Positions 19,613 to 27,763 of a stretch of 64,000 nt of DNA are shown here, piece by piece. Positions within the stretch are counted from its first letter, which is position 1. Each line of letters starts with the position of its first letter. The position numbers and the translations under genes are program-made. The stretch comes from Paracoccus sp. N5 (GTDB lineage: Bacteria; Pseudomonadota; Alphaproteobacteria; Rhodobacterales; Rhodobacteraceae). Location of the stretch: contig NZ_AQUO01000003.1 of assembly GCF_000371965.1 (NCBI RefSeq), forward strand, positions 221,488-285,487. The letters are read 5' to 3'. The notes beneath the pieces are model-generated. The model was not told the origin of the DNA and did not search any database. It saw only the letters and a program-made list of their open reading frames with translations.

Positions 19613-20398
19613 TCAATCATGGCCGTGTCCCTCGTGCAAACCCTCGCGCACCTCATGGGCGATGCGGATGAACTCGGGTGTGTCGCGAATATCCAATGGC
19701 CGGACCCGCGGCAGCGGGCTTTCGATCACCTTGGTGATGCGCCCCGGGCGCGGCGACATGACCACGATCCGGGTGGACAGGTAAACCGCCTCGGGGATGG
19801 AATGGGTGACGAAGGCGATGGTCTTGCCGGTCCGCTGCCACAGCCGCAACAGCTCCTCGTTCAGCCGGTCGCGCACGATCTCGTCCAGCGCGCCGAAGGG
19901 CTCGTCCATCAGCAGGATCTCGGCGTCGAAGGCCAGCGCGCGGGCGATGCTGGCGCGCTGCTGCATGCCGCCCGACAGCTGCCAGGGGAACTTGCGGCCG
20001 AACTGCCCGAGCTCCACCAGATCCAGCACCGCCTGGACCCGTGTCGCCTGCTCCGCCTTGGGATAGCCCATGATCTCCAGCGGCAGGCGGATGTTCCCGG
20101 CGATGGTGCGCCAGGGATAAAGTCCAGCCGCCTGAAAGACATAGCCGTAGCTCCTGGCCCGCCGCGCCGCATCGGCCGTCATGCCGCGCACGGTCAGGCT
20201 GCCGCCCGTCGGCGTCTCCAGCGCGGCGATGCAGCGCAGAAGCGTGGTCTTGCCGCAGCCCGAGGGGCCGATGAAGCTGACGAAATCGCCGGGCGCCACG
20301 GTCAGGTCCACGTCCTTCAGCGCATGGACCGGGCCGTCGTCGGTGGGAAAGGTCAGGTTCAGGTGCCGGGCCTCGATGACCGCCGGTGCCGCCTCCAC
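19613..20398 (-). CDS. ABC transporter ATP-binding protein (SsuB/TauB type)
   Basis: The 261-residue ATPase has Walker A (GPSGCGKTT, about residues 39-47), the Q-loop (FQAAGLYPW), the signature LSGGMQQRASIARAL, Walker B (ILLMDEPFGALDE) and the switch His in FVTHSIPEA. It starts at a GTG one base after the dihydropyrimidinase stop, so it is coupled to that gene. It powers the NMT1-type importer encoded by the next three genes. Confidence 0.92.
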   Translation of the reverse strand: MEAAPAVIEARHLNLTFPTDDGPVHALKDVDLTVAPGDFVSFIGPSGCGKTTLLRCIAALETPTGGSLTVRGMTADAARRARSYGYVFQAAGLYPWRTIAGNIRLPLEIMGYPKAEQATRVQAVLDLVELGQFGRKFPWQLSGGMQQRASIARALAFDAEILLMDEPFGALDEIVRDRLNEELLRLWQRTGKTIAFVTHSIPEAVYLSTRIVVMSPRPGRITKVIESPLPRVRPLDIRDTPEFIRIAHEVREGLHEGHGHD

Positions 20399-20399
20399 C

Positions 20400-21851
20400 T
20401 CACACCCCGCTGGCCGGAATGCCGGCGCGCGACACCGGCCTGGGCTCGCTCAGCGCCTTCCAGGTCGACAGCGCCCGGCCGACCGCGCCCCGGGGCTCGC
20501 GCGCCACGAACTGGCCATGGCCCTCATGCGTATCGACCTTGCCCTCGGTCACCGCGACCACGCCGCGGGTCAGGGTAAAGCGCGGCAGCCCCACCACCTC
20601 GCGCCCCTCGAAGACATTGTAATCAATGGCGGATTGTTGCCCCGCGGCGGTGATGGTCTTTTTCGCCTCCGGATCCCAGACCACCAGATCGGCATCGGCG
20701 CCGACCAGCACCGCGCCCTTCCTGGGATAGATGTCCAGGATCTTGGCGATATTGGTCGAGGTCACCGCCACGAACTCGTTCGGCGTCAGCCGCCCGGTCC
20801 TGACACCCATGGTCCACAGCATCGGCATCCGCTCCTCAAGCCCGCCGGTGCCGTTCGGGATCTTGGTGAAATCGCCGATGCCAAAGCGTTTCTGCGCGGT
20901 GGTAAAGGCGCAATGATCCGTCGCCACGCAGCTCAGGCTGCCCGAGGCCAGCCCGGCCCACAGGCTGTCCTGGTGCCGCTTGTCGCGGAACGGCGGCGAC
21001 ATCACCCGCCGCGCCGCATGGTCCCAATCCGGGTTGGCATATTCGCTCTCGTCCAGCACCAGATGCTGGATCAGCGGCTCGCCCCAGACCCGCTTGCCCA
21101 AGCTCCGCGCCCGCCGGATCGCCTCATGGCTTTCCTCGCAGGAGGTATGCACGACATAAAGCGGCACCCCGGCCATGTCGGCGATCATGATGGCGCGGTT
21201 GGTCGCCTCGCCCTCGACCTGGCTCGGTCGGGAATAGGCATGCGCCTCGGGCCCGGTGTTGCCCTCGGCCAGCAGCCTGGCCGACATGCTGGCGACGATA
21301 TCGCCGTTCTCGGCATGGACCAGCGGGATCGCTCCCAGCTCGGCGCAGCGCCGGAAACTGGCGAACAGCTCCTCGTCATTCACCATCAGGCTGCCCTTGT
21401 AGGCCATGAAATGCTTGAAGGTATTGATGCCGCGCCCGGTCACGGCCTGCATCTCGTCAAAGACCTGCTCGCCCCACCAGGTGACCGCCATGTGAAAGGA
21501 ATAATCGCAGCAGGCCCGCCCGGCCTTGTTGTCCCATTTCTTCAAGGCATCCAGCAGCCCCTCGCCCGGGGCGGGCAGGGCGAAATCCACCACCATCGTG
21601 GTGCCGCCGGCCAGCGCCCCCCGCGTCCCGCTCTCGAAATCATCGCTGGAATAGGTGCCCATGAAGGGCATCTCCAGATGCGTATGCGGGTCGATCCCGC
21701 CCGGCATGACATGGCAGCCCGTCGCATCCAGCACCGTATCGCCCGCCAGCCCCTGGCCAATCTCGACGATCCGCCCGCCCTCGATCAGCACATCCGCCGG
21801 ATAGCTCAGATCCGCCGTGACGATGGTGCCGCCCTTGATGACCGTGCTCAT
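20400..21851 (-). CDS. hydA: Dihydropyrimidinase (D-hydantoinase)
   Basis: The 483-residue protein is full length for the cyclic amidohydrolase family. The metal ligands are visible in order: the HxH pair in GGIDPHTHLEMPFMG (about residues 56-60), the lysine to be carboxylated in FKHFMAYKGSL, His in LVHAENGD, His in YVVHTSCEES, and Asp in VATDHCAFT. It opens dihydrouracil or dihydrothymine to the N-carbamoyl-beta-amino acid. Its partner amidase is encoded just upstream and PreA/PreT further on, completing the reductive pyrimidine pathway. Creatinine-derived N-methylhydantoin is an alternative substrate class, but the RutR and PreAT context argues for pyrimidines. Confidence 0.92.
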   Translation of the reverse strand: MSTVIKGGTIVTADLSYPADVLIEGGRIVEIGQGLAGDTVLDATGCHVMPGGIDPHTHLEMPFMGTYSSDDFESGTRGALAGGTTMVVDFALPAPGEGLLDALKKWDNKAGRACCDYSFHMAVTWWGEQVFDEMQAVTGRGINTFKHFMAYKGSLMVNDEELFASFRRCAELGAIPLVHAENGDIVASMSARLLAEGNTGPEAHAYSRPSQVEGEATNRAIMIADMAGVPLYVVHTSCEESHEAIRRARSLGKRVWGEPLIQHLVLDESEYANPDWDHAARRVMSPPFRDKRHQDSLWAGLASGSLSCVATDHCAFTTAQKRFGIGDFTKIPNGTGGLEERMPMLWTMGVRTGRLTPNEFVAVTSTNIAKILDIYPRKGAVLVGADADLVVWDPEAKKTITAAGQQSAIDYNVFEGREVVGLPRFTLTRGVVAVTEGKVDTHEGHGQFVAREPRGAVGRALSTWKALSEPRPVSRAGIPASGV

Positions 21852-21921
21852 GCCTCAGCCCTTCTCCGTTTTCCAAATACCCCGGGGGTCCGGGGGCAGA
21901 GCCCCCGGCCCGGCCGCACCA
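21852..21921. repeat. 23-nt intergenic element, copy 2 (inverted) with GC hairpin
   Basis: The element at 21861-21883 is in the opposite orientation (CTTCTCCGTTTTCCAAATAC, then CCC). It is flanked by GGGGGCAGAGCCCCC, a perfect inverted repeat. It separates the amidase from dihydropyrimidinase, both on the minus strand, so it could reduce read-through inside this operon. Confidence 0.6.
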
Positions 21922-23172
21922 TCACGCGACCACCTCGGCCGTCTCCAGCACCGCATGCAGCAGCACGTCGGCCCCGGCGGCGGCCCATTCCGGGCTGATC
22001 TCCTCGGCCTCGTTATGCGAAAGCCCGCCGACGCAGGGGCACATGACCATGGTCGCCGGCGCGACCTTCGCCGCCCAGCAGGCATCATGCCCCGCGCCCG
22101 AGATGATGTCGCAATGATCCAGTCCCAGCCGCTCGGCCGCCTCGCGCACCCGCCCGACCAGCACCGGGTCGAAGGTCACCGGGTCGAAATGCCCCACCGC
22201 CTCGACCGAACAACCCACTGACAACGCATCACAAATCTCCTGCGCGCGCGTCTCGATCTCGGCCCGCATCCCGTCCAGCTTGGCCTGGTCGGGGCTGCGG
22301 ATGTCGACCGTGAAGACCACCGTCCCCGGCAGCACGTTGCGCGAATTCGGGCTGAACTTCACCTGCCCGACGCCGCCCACGGCGCCAGGCTGGGCGGCCA
22401 TCGCAACCTCTTGAACCATCTCGAAAATCCGCGCCATGGCCAGCCCGGCATTCACCCGCATCTCCATGGGCGTCGAGCCGGTATGCGCCTCGCGCCCGGT
22501 CAGGGTGAATTCCAGCCACCACAGCCCCTGGCAATGCGTCACCACGCCGATGGTCTTCTGCTCGGCCTCCAGGATCGGGCCCTGCTCGATGTGATATTCG
22601 AAATAGGCATGCATCTTGCGGGCGCCGACCTCTTCCTCGCCCAGCCAGCCGATGCGCTTCAGCTCGTCGCCGAAGCGCAGGCCCTGTTGATCCTCGCGGG
22701 CATAGGCATAGTCCAGGTCCAGCACCCCGGCGAAGACGCCCGAGGCCAGCATGGCCGGCGCGAAACGCGCGCCCTCCTCATTGGTCCAGTTCGTCACCAC
22801 GATGGGATGCCGGGTGCGGATGCCAAGGTCGTTCATCGTCCGCACCAGCTCCAGCCCGGCCAGCACGCCCAGCACGCCGTCGTATTTGCCGCCGGTCGGC
22901 TGGGTATCGAGATGCGAGCCGACATAGACCGGCAGCGCGTCCGGGTCCTCGCCCGGCCGGGTGGCGAACATGGTGCCCATGCGGTCCACGCCCAGGCTCA
23001 GCCCGGCCTCCTCGCACCAGCGCTGGAACAGGGCGCGACCCTCGGCATCGGCGTCGGTCAGGGTCTGGCGGTTGTTGCCGCCGGCCACGCCGGGACCGAT
23101 CCTGGCCATCTGCATCAGGCTGTCCCACAGCCGCGCGGAATCGATGCGGAGATTCTCTCCGGGTGCTGGCAT
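21922..23172 (-). CDS. Zn-dependent amidohydrolase: N-carbamoyl-beta-alanine / allantoate amidohydrolase family
   Basis: The 416-residue protein is an M20/AmaB-type metal-dependent amidase, with GSHLDTQPTGGKYDGVLGVLAGLEL (metal ligands His and Asp), TNWTNEEGARFAPAMLASGVFAG with the catalytic Glu pair, and a C-terminal ISGAGHDACWAAKVAPATMVMCP metal-ligand His region. It releases ammonia and CO2 from N-carbamoyl-beta-alanine to give beta-alanine, the last step of reductive uracil degradation. The ATG at 23172 follows GGGAGATCAAGCAC. It is the first gene of the minus-strand operon (amidase, dihydropyrimidinase, ABC ATPase, two permeases, binding protein) and its promoter carries RutR-type operators. 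Confidence 0.88.
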   Translation of the reverse strand: MPAPGENLRIDSARLWDSLMQMARIGPGVAGGNNRQTLTDADAEGRALFQRWCEEAGLSLGVDRMGTMFATRPGEDPDALPVYVGSHLDTQPTGGKYDGVLGVLAGLELVRTMNDLGIRTRHPIVVTNWTNEEGARFAPAMLASGVFAGVLDLDYAYAREDQQGLRFGDELKRIGWLGEEEVGARKMHAYFEYHIEQGPILEAEQKTIGVVTHCQGLWWLEFTLTGREAHTGSTPMEMRVNAGLAMARIFEMVQEVAMAAQPGAVGGVGQVKFSPNSRNVLPGTVVFTVDIRSPDQAKLDGMRAEIETRAQEICDALSVGCSVEAVGHFDPVTFDPVLVGRVREAAERLGLDHCDIISGAGHDACWAAKVAPATMVMCPCVGGLSHNEAEEISPEWAAAGADVLLHAVLETAEVVA

Positions 23173-23227
23173 GTGCTTGATCTCCCTGTCGGCTTCGGGG
23201 CTTCGGCCCTCTTGCGACGAATCCTTT

Positions 23228-23245
23228 TCTGACCGTATGGTCAGA
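23228..23245. promoter_or_regulatory. RutR-type operator 1
   Basis: TCTGACCGTATGGTCAGA has 7-bp perfect arms around a 4-base centre. The E. coli RutR consensus is TTGACCANNTGGTCAA (established knowledge), so the core GACC...GGTC is kept. The site lies between the divergent amidase and first TetR gene. Confidence 0.75.
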
Positions 23246-23262
23246 TTGCAGGAGGCCACGTT

Positions 23263-23278
23263 CTGACCATTCGGTCAA
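23263..23278. promoter_or_regulatory. RutR-type operator 2
   Basis: CTGACCATTCGGTCAA is a second, slightly less symmetric match to the RutR consensus, 34 bases (about three helical turns) from operator 1 and 26 bases before the first TetR start. Repression of both divergent units by the RutR-like protein, relieved by uracil or thymine, is the simplest reading. Confidence 0.72.
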
Positions 23279-23303
23279 CAAAAATTCAGCCGCAGAGGCC
23301 CGG

Positions 23304-23951
23304 ATGAGCGCCAGTTCCGATGCAGAAGGCCCAAGAATCGGGCGGCGCGAGGCAAACCGCCGCGCCACCGAGGAGGCGATCCTGAACGCGGCCGAGACGG
23401 TCTTTGCCGAGGCCGGTTTCGGCGGCGCTACCATGCAGCTGATCGCCGATCTGGCCGGGCTACCGAAAGCCAACCTGCACTATTATTTCGCCAGCAAGGA
23501 AGAGCTTTACCGCCGCGTGGTCGAGCGCATCTTCCAGATCTGGCTCGAGGCCGCGCGCGCCATGGACGACGCCCCGGGCCCCGCCGAGGGCATCGCTGCC
23601 TATATCGACGCCAAGATGGAGATTTCGCGCCGGCATCCGAACGGCTCGAAGGTCTGGGCCAGCGAGGTGATGCATGGCGCGCCGGTGATCCAGGACTATC
23701 TGGAAACCACGCTGCGCGACTGGACCGCCGGGCGGGCCGCGGTGATCCAGGGCTGGATCGACGCCGGCAAGATGGCGCCGACCGATCCGCAGCACCTGCT
23801 TTACATGCTCTGGGCCGCGACGCAGCATTACGCCGATTTCGGCCACCAGATCGAGGTGCTGAACGGCGGGCCGCTGCGCGATGCGGACTGGCGCGCGGCG
23901 CGGGAATCGGTCAAACGGGTCATCCTGCGCGGCATCGGCGTGGCGGTCTGA
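23304..23951 (+). CDS. TetR-family regulator, RutR-like (first of two)
   Basis: The 215-residue protein has a TetR helix-turn-helix at about residues 17-62 (RRATEEAILNAAETVFAEAGFGGATMQLIADLAGLPKANLHYYFASKEELY). Its C-terminal domain has the RutR wording (MLWAATQHYADFGHQIEVL), the pyrimidine-sensing domain in E. coli RutR. It lies divergent from the pyrimidine-degrading operon with two RutR-like operators between them, so it likely represses that operon and itself. The second TetR gene follows 15 bases later. Confidence 0.85.
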   Translation: MSASSDAEGPRIGRREANRRATEEAILNAAETVFAEAGFGGATMQLIADLAGLPKANLHYYFASKEELYRRVVERIFQIWLEAARAMDDAPGPAEGIAAYIDAKMEISRRHPNGSKVWASEVMHGAPVIQDYLETTLRDWTAGRAAVIQGWIDAGKMAPTDPQHLLYMLWAATQHYADFGHQIEVLNGGPLRDADWRAARESVKRVILRGIGVAV

Positions 23952-23966
23952 CGGGAAAGGGCGACA

Positions 23967-24578
23967 TTGGACGACGGCAATCCGGCACGGACGCGCATCC
24001 AGCGCCGCAACCGCAAGGCCATCCTGGAGGCCGCGCTGGAGGTGTTTTCCGCCCAGGGCTTTCGCGGCGCGACGCTGGACCAGATCGCCACCGAGGCCGG
24101 GCTGTCGAAGCCGAACCTGCTGTATTACTTCGCCTCGAAGGAGGCGATCCATGCCGAGCTGCTGGCCGGCCTGCTGGATGTCTGGCTGGCGCCGCTGCGC
24201 GAGCTGGACCCGGCCGGCGCGCCGGAGGCCGAGATCCTGCGCTATGTCCGCCGCAAGCTGGAGATGAGCCGGGAGATGCCGCGCGAAAGCCGGCTGTTCG
24301 CCAATGAGATGCTGCAGGGCGCGCCGCGCCTGGCCGAGGCGCTGCCCGGGCTGAAGGCGCTGGTCGATGAAAAGGCCGGCGTCATCCGCGCCTGGAGCGC
24401 GGCGGGAAGGCTGGCGCCGGTCGATCCGCATCACCTGATCTTCGCCATCTGGGCCCTGACCCAGCATTACGCCGATTTCGAGGTGCAGGTGCGCGCCGTG
24501 CTGGGCCCCGGCCACGATCCCTATGACGAGGCCGGGGCATTCCTGGACATGCTGTTCGCGCGGCTGCTTCGGGTCTGA
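23967..24578 (+). CDS. rutR: TetR-family regulator, RutR-like (second of two)
   Basis: The 203-residue protein is a paralogue of the preceding regulator: HTH in RNRKAILEAALEVFSAQGFRGATLDQIATEAGLSKPNLLYYFASKEAIH and a C-terminal HLIFAIWALTQHYADFEVQVRAVLG. The QIATEAGLSKPNLLYYF wording is very close to E. coli RutR, so of the two this one has the better claim to the name. No ATG is near; the TTG at 23967 follows GGGAAAGGGCGACA and gives MDDGNPARTRIQRRNR. It is co-transcribed with the first TetR gene. Confidence 0.82.
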   Translation: MDDGNPARTRIQRRNRKAILEAALEVFSAQGFRGATLDQIATEAGLSKPNLLYYFASKEAIHAELLAGLLDVWLAPLRELDPAGAPEAEILRYVRRKLEMSREMPRESRLFANEMLQGAPRLAEALPGLKALVDEKAGVIRAWSAAGRLAPVDPHHLIFAIWALTQHYADFEVQVRAVLGPGHDPYDEAGAFLDMLFARLLRV

Positions 24579-24588
24579 CGCGCGGCAG

Positions 24589-24674
24589 CCGGGGGTTTCA
24601 CACCCCCGGACCCGCTCGATACCGGGGGTTTCACACCCCCGACCCGCTCGATACCGGGGGTTTCACACCCCCGG
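24589..24674. repeat. Three tandem 32/33-bp repeats, each a hairpin
   Basis: The unit runs CCGGGGGTTTCACACCCCCG followed by GACCCGCTCGATA, with copies starting at 24589, 24622 and 24654. Each unit holds a CCGGGGG/CCCCCGG-type stem with a TTTCACA loop. The array is contiguous, without spacers, between the converging ends of rutR and preA. Triple terminator function is possible. Confidence 0.7.
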
Positions 24675-24682
24675 ACCCCCGT

Positions 24683-24705
24683 GGGGTATTTCTGAAACGG
24701 AGAAG
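24683..24705. repeat. 23-nt intergenic element, copy 3
   Basis: Starts GGGGTATTTCTGAAACGG and ends AGAAG. It is the closest match to copy 1 at 1954-1976 and directly follows the tandem repeat, again at a convergent gene junction. Confidence 0.6.
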
Positions 24706-24709
24706 GCGA

Positions 24710-26008
24710 TCATTCGGCGGCGCGGCTCATCGGGTTGTTGGGATGCGTGGTCCAGTTGGCATAGCTTGCGACCGGGCGGCCGGTGCGCGGGTCGGTGGCG
24801 CCCTGCGGCAGTTCCTTCATGGTGATGCAATCGACCGGGCAGACATCGACGCAGAGGTTGCAGGCGACGCATTCCTCGTCCTTGACGACATAGGTGCGGT
24901 TCGCATCGACGCCGATGGCCTGGTGCGAGGTGTCCTCGCAGGTGGCGTAGCAGCGGCCGCATTTGATGCAGGCGCCCTGGTCGATCACCGCCTTGGTGGT
25001 GTAGTTCAGGTTCAGATATTGCCAGTCGGTGACCTTGGGGACGGCGCGGCCGACCAGATCCGCGACCGAGGTGAAGCCCTTGTGGTCCATGTAGTCCGAC
25101 AGGCCCGAGATCATCTCCTGCACCACCTTGAAGCCATAGGTCATGGCCGCGGTGCAGACCTGGACCGAGCCGGCGCCGAGCGCCATGAACTCGGCCGCGT
25201 CGCGCCAGGTGGTGACGCCGCCGATGCCAGAGATCGGCAGGCCCTGGGTGGCCGGGTTGCGGGCGATTTCCGCCACCATGTTCAGCGCGATGGGCTTCAC
25301 CGCCGGGCCGCAATAGCCGCCATGCGTGCCCATGCCGTCGATCATCGGCTCGGGGCAGAAGGCGTCGAGGTTGACCGAGGTGATCGAGTTGATGGTGTTG
25401 ATCAGGCTGACCGCGTCGGCGCCGCCGCGTCTCGCCGCCTCGGCGGGTTTCCGGACGTCGGTGATGTTCGGGGTCAGCTTGACGATGCAGGGCATGTGGG
25501 AGTGGGTCTTGACCCAGCGCGTGACCATCTCGATGTATTCCGGCACCTGGCCCACGGCCGAGCCCATGCCGCGTTCGGCCATGCCATGCGGGCAGCCGAA
25601 GTTCAGCTCGACCCCGTCGGCGCCGGTGTCCTCGATCCGGTGCAGGATGTCGCGCCACGATTCTTCGTCGCAGGGCACCATCAGGCTGATGACCAGCGCG
25701 CGGTCGGGGTAGTCGCGCTTGACCGACTTGATCTCGCGCAGGTTCACGTCCAGCGGGCGGTCGGTGATCAGCTCGATGTTGTTCAACCCCATGACGCGGC
25801 GGTCGGGGCCGTGGATGACGCCGTAGCGCGGGCCGTTCACGTTGACGATCGGCGGGCCTTCGGCGCCGAGCGTCTTCCAGACCACGCCGCCCCAGCCCGC
25901 CTCATAGGCGCGGCGGACGTTGTATTCCTTGTCCGTGGGCGGGGCCGAGGCCAGCCAGAACGGGTTCGGCGACTTGATGCCGATGAAGTCGGTCGCGAGG
26001 TTCGCCAT
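24710..26008 (-). CDS. preA: NAD-dependent dihydropyrimidine dehydrogenase, PreA subunit
   Basis: The 432-residue protein combines a dihydroorotate dehydrogenase-like FMN barrel (about residues 5-310; SAPPTDKEYNVRRAYEAGWGG, ELNFGCPHGMAERGMGSA, and GIGGVTTWRDAAEFMALGA phosphate-binding region) with a C-terminal ferredoxin domain holding two [4Fe-4S] motifs (CIKCGRCYATCE and CVACNLCVDVCP). It reduces uracil and thymine to dihydropyrimidines, or the reverse, with PreT. preT lies three bases upstream in the same direction. Confidence 0.94.
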   Translation of the reverse strand: MANLATDFIGIKSPNPFWLASAPPTDKEYNVRRAYEAGWGGVVWKTLGAEGPPIVNVNGPRYGVIHGPDRRVMGLNNIELITDRPLDVNLREIKSVKRDYPDRALVISLMVPCDEESWRDILHRIEDTGADGVELNFGCPHGMAERGMGSAVGQVPEYIEMVTRWVKTHSHMPCIVKLTPNITDVRKPAEAARRGGADAVSLINTINSITSVNLDAFCPEPMIDGMGTHGGYCGPAVKPIALNMVAEIARNPATQGLPISGIGGVTTWRDAAEFMALGAGSVQVCTAAMTYGFKVVQEMISGLSDYMDHKGFTSVADLVGRAVPKVTDWQYLNLNYTTKAVIDQGACIKCGRCYATCEDTSHQAIGVDANRTYVVKDEECVACNLCVDVCPVDCITMKELPQGATDPRTGRPVASYANWTTHPNNPMSRAAE

Positions 26009-26011
26009 GGC

Positions 26012-27349
26012 TCAGGCCCCCATCAGGAAATTGTGGATGTCCTCGGCAGCGTCGCGGCCCTGGGCCACCGCCGTCACGGTCAGGTCGTCGCCGCCAAGCG
26101 CGCAGTCGCCCCCGGCCCAGACCCCTGCGGCCGAGGTGCGGCCCTGGGCATCGGTGCGGATCTTGCCGCCGTCCAGCGCGATCTCGGCCGGCATCGCGCC
26201 CAGCGTCTGGCCGATGGCCTTGAAGACCTGGTCGGCCGGCAGGCGGAAGGTCTGGTCGGTCAGCTCCAGCCCCTGCGCGCCGCGGCGGGTATAGGCGAAT
26301 TCGACCTCGCGCACCGCGCCATTGCCATGGATCGCCACCGGGGCGGCGTTCTCGATGATGCGCACGCCATTGGCCAGGGCGTGCTCCTGTTCGTGGGCCG
26401 AGGCCGGCATCTCGGCCCGCGCGCGGCGATAGACGATCGAGACGTTCAGCGCCCCCAGGAGCCGCGCCTGCACCGCGGCATCGACCGCGGTCATGCCGCC
26501 GCCGATCACCACCACGTCGCGGCCGATGGGCAGCGCCGCGAGGTCGCGGGCCTGGCGCAGTTCGGCAATGAAGCCGGTGGCGGGCTCGATGCCGCGCTTG
26601 TCCTCGCCGGCGAGGCGCAGGGCGTTCACGCCGGAAAGCCCCATGCCCAGGAAGACCGCGTCGTAATCGCCGCTCAGCTCCGCGAGCCCGCCGTCGCGGC
26701 CCAGCTGCCAGTCGTCGATCAGGCGGATCCCGCCGATCTGCATCAGCCAGGCCACCTCGCGCGCGGCGAAACCGTCCACCGCCTTGTAGGAGGCGATGCC
26801 GTATTCGTTCAGCCCGCCGGGCTTGGCCCGCGCCTCGTGCAGCACCACGTCATGGCCGTGCATCGCCAGCCGGTGCGCGCAGGCCAGGCCCGCGGGCCCG
26901 GCGCCGACCACGGCCACCGTCTTGCCGGTCGCGGCGGCGCGCAGGAAGGGATGGCTTTGCCGCGCCATGATCGTGTCGGTCGCGTGGCGTTGCAGCGCGC
27001 CGATCTCGACCGGCTTGCCCTCGGCGGTCTGGCGCACGCAGGAGCCTTCGCACAGGTTCTCGGTCGGGCAGACGCGGGCGCACATGCCGCCCAGGATGTT
27101 CTGCGACAGGATCGTCAGCGCCGCCGCCTCGGGCGTGCCGGTCGCGATCTGGCGGATGAACAGCGGGATGTCGATCGAGGTCGGGCAGGCCTGGGTGCAG
27201 GGCGCGTCGTGGCAGAAATAGCAGCGGTCCGATTCCACCCGGGCCTGATGCGCATCCAGCGGCGGCGCCACGTCGCTGAAATTGGTGCAATAGCTGTCAT
27301 GCGACAGCCGGCCGGGCACCACCCCCGGCGTGAACTGGCTGTTGGTCAC
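26012..27349 (-). CDS. preT: NAD-dependent dihydropyrimidine dehydrogenase, PreT subunit
   Basis: This 445-residue protein resembles the small subunit of glutamate synthase. The N-terminal iron-sulfur domain has CYFCHDAPCTQACP and GGMCARVCPTENLCEGSC, an FAD motif follows in VVGAGPAGLACAHRL, and an NAD(P) motif in VVIGGGMTAVDAAVQA. It moves electrons from NAD(P)H to PreA. The start is a GTG at 27349 giving MTNSQFTPGVVPG, preceded by GGGAGGTCCATC; a long upstream open extension in this frame is not supported by any such site and crosses the mgsA gene. Confidence 0.92.
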   Translation of the reverse strand: MTNSQFTPGVVPGRLSHDSYCTNFSDVAPPLDAHQARVESDRCYFCHDAPCTQACPTSIDIPLFIRQIATGTPEAAALTILSQNILGGMCARVCPTENLCEGSCVRQTAEGKPVEIGALQRHATDTIMARQSHPFLRAAATGKTVAVVGAGPAGLACAHRLAMHGHDVVLHEARAKPGGLNEYGIASYKAVDGFAAREVAWLMQIGGIRLIDDWQLGRDGGLAELSGDYDAVFLGMGLSGVNALRLAGEDKRGIEPATGFIAELRQARDLAALPIGRDVVVIGGGMTAVDAAVQARLLGALNVSIVYRRARAEMPASAHEQEHALANGVRIIENAAPVAIHGNGAVREVEFAYTRRGAQGLELTDQTFRLPADQVFKAIGQTLGAMPAEIALDGGKIRTDAQGRTSAAGVWAGGDCALGGDDLTVTAVAQGRDAAEDIHNFLMGA

Positions 27350-27763
27350 GATGGACCTCCCTGGCTTGTTATTGCCTGCGAGCGTCTCACAGGCTGATTT
27401 TTTATCAAGTGGTAAAATTCGGAACCGCCGCCGCCGGAACCAGAAAACCGCGCGCCAAGGCAGATGCCTGCGCCGGCTGCGACAGAATGCGGCATATGCA
27501 CATGAATCGCTGCTGCGATGCAGCGACTCAGTGCTTCGCTTCGGAACGGCGGAAAATCGCGAGGCTCGCCGGCGGACCCTGGCAGGGCCTGTCGCTGCTC
27601 GCGGCAGGGTGCCCGGGAAAAACGCTGGATTCTGCTGATTTTTTCGGCTGCAATTCCCCGGAGGAAAGCATTTCTCTCCGAGGGAAAGTTTCTCTTGAAG
27701 AAAAACGAATTCCGGTGAATAAATTTTCTCAGAGCCTTCCCTGAACATGATGGAGAAGAAAAA
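27350..27763. promoter_or_regulatory. Divergent preT/mgsA intergenic region, 414 bases
   Basis: This is the largest non-coding gap and is AT-richer than its surroundings, especially 27630-27760. It contains a degenerate copy of the 17-bp inverted repeat (AATTCCCCGGAGGAAAG at 27652-27668, 13 of 17 bases like the XRE-promoter copy), GGAAAGTTTCT at 27683-27693 which also occurs upstream of amt, and the palindrome TTTCTCTTGAAGAAA. A long leader for mgsA is likely. No RutR-like site was seen. The short open frames here have poor codon bias and are not called. Confidence 0.5.

Noticed and set aside
24589..24674. Possible CRISPR array from regular 32/33-bp repeats
   Set aside because: The units are contiguous with no unique spacers, only three copies exist, and no cas gene is near.
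24743..27397. An 884-codon open frame opposite preA and preT
   Set aside because: Complete overlap with two well-identified iron-sulfur flavoproteins on the other strand, and His/Asp/Arg-rich composition typical of antisense shadows.
27409..27744. Short frames in the preT/mgsA gap
   Set aside because: AT-richer region with irregular codon use, no ribosome sites, and promoter-like repeats; best read as non-coding.
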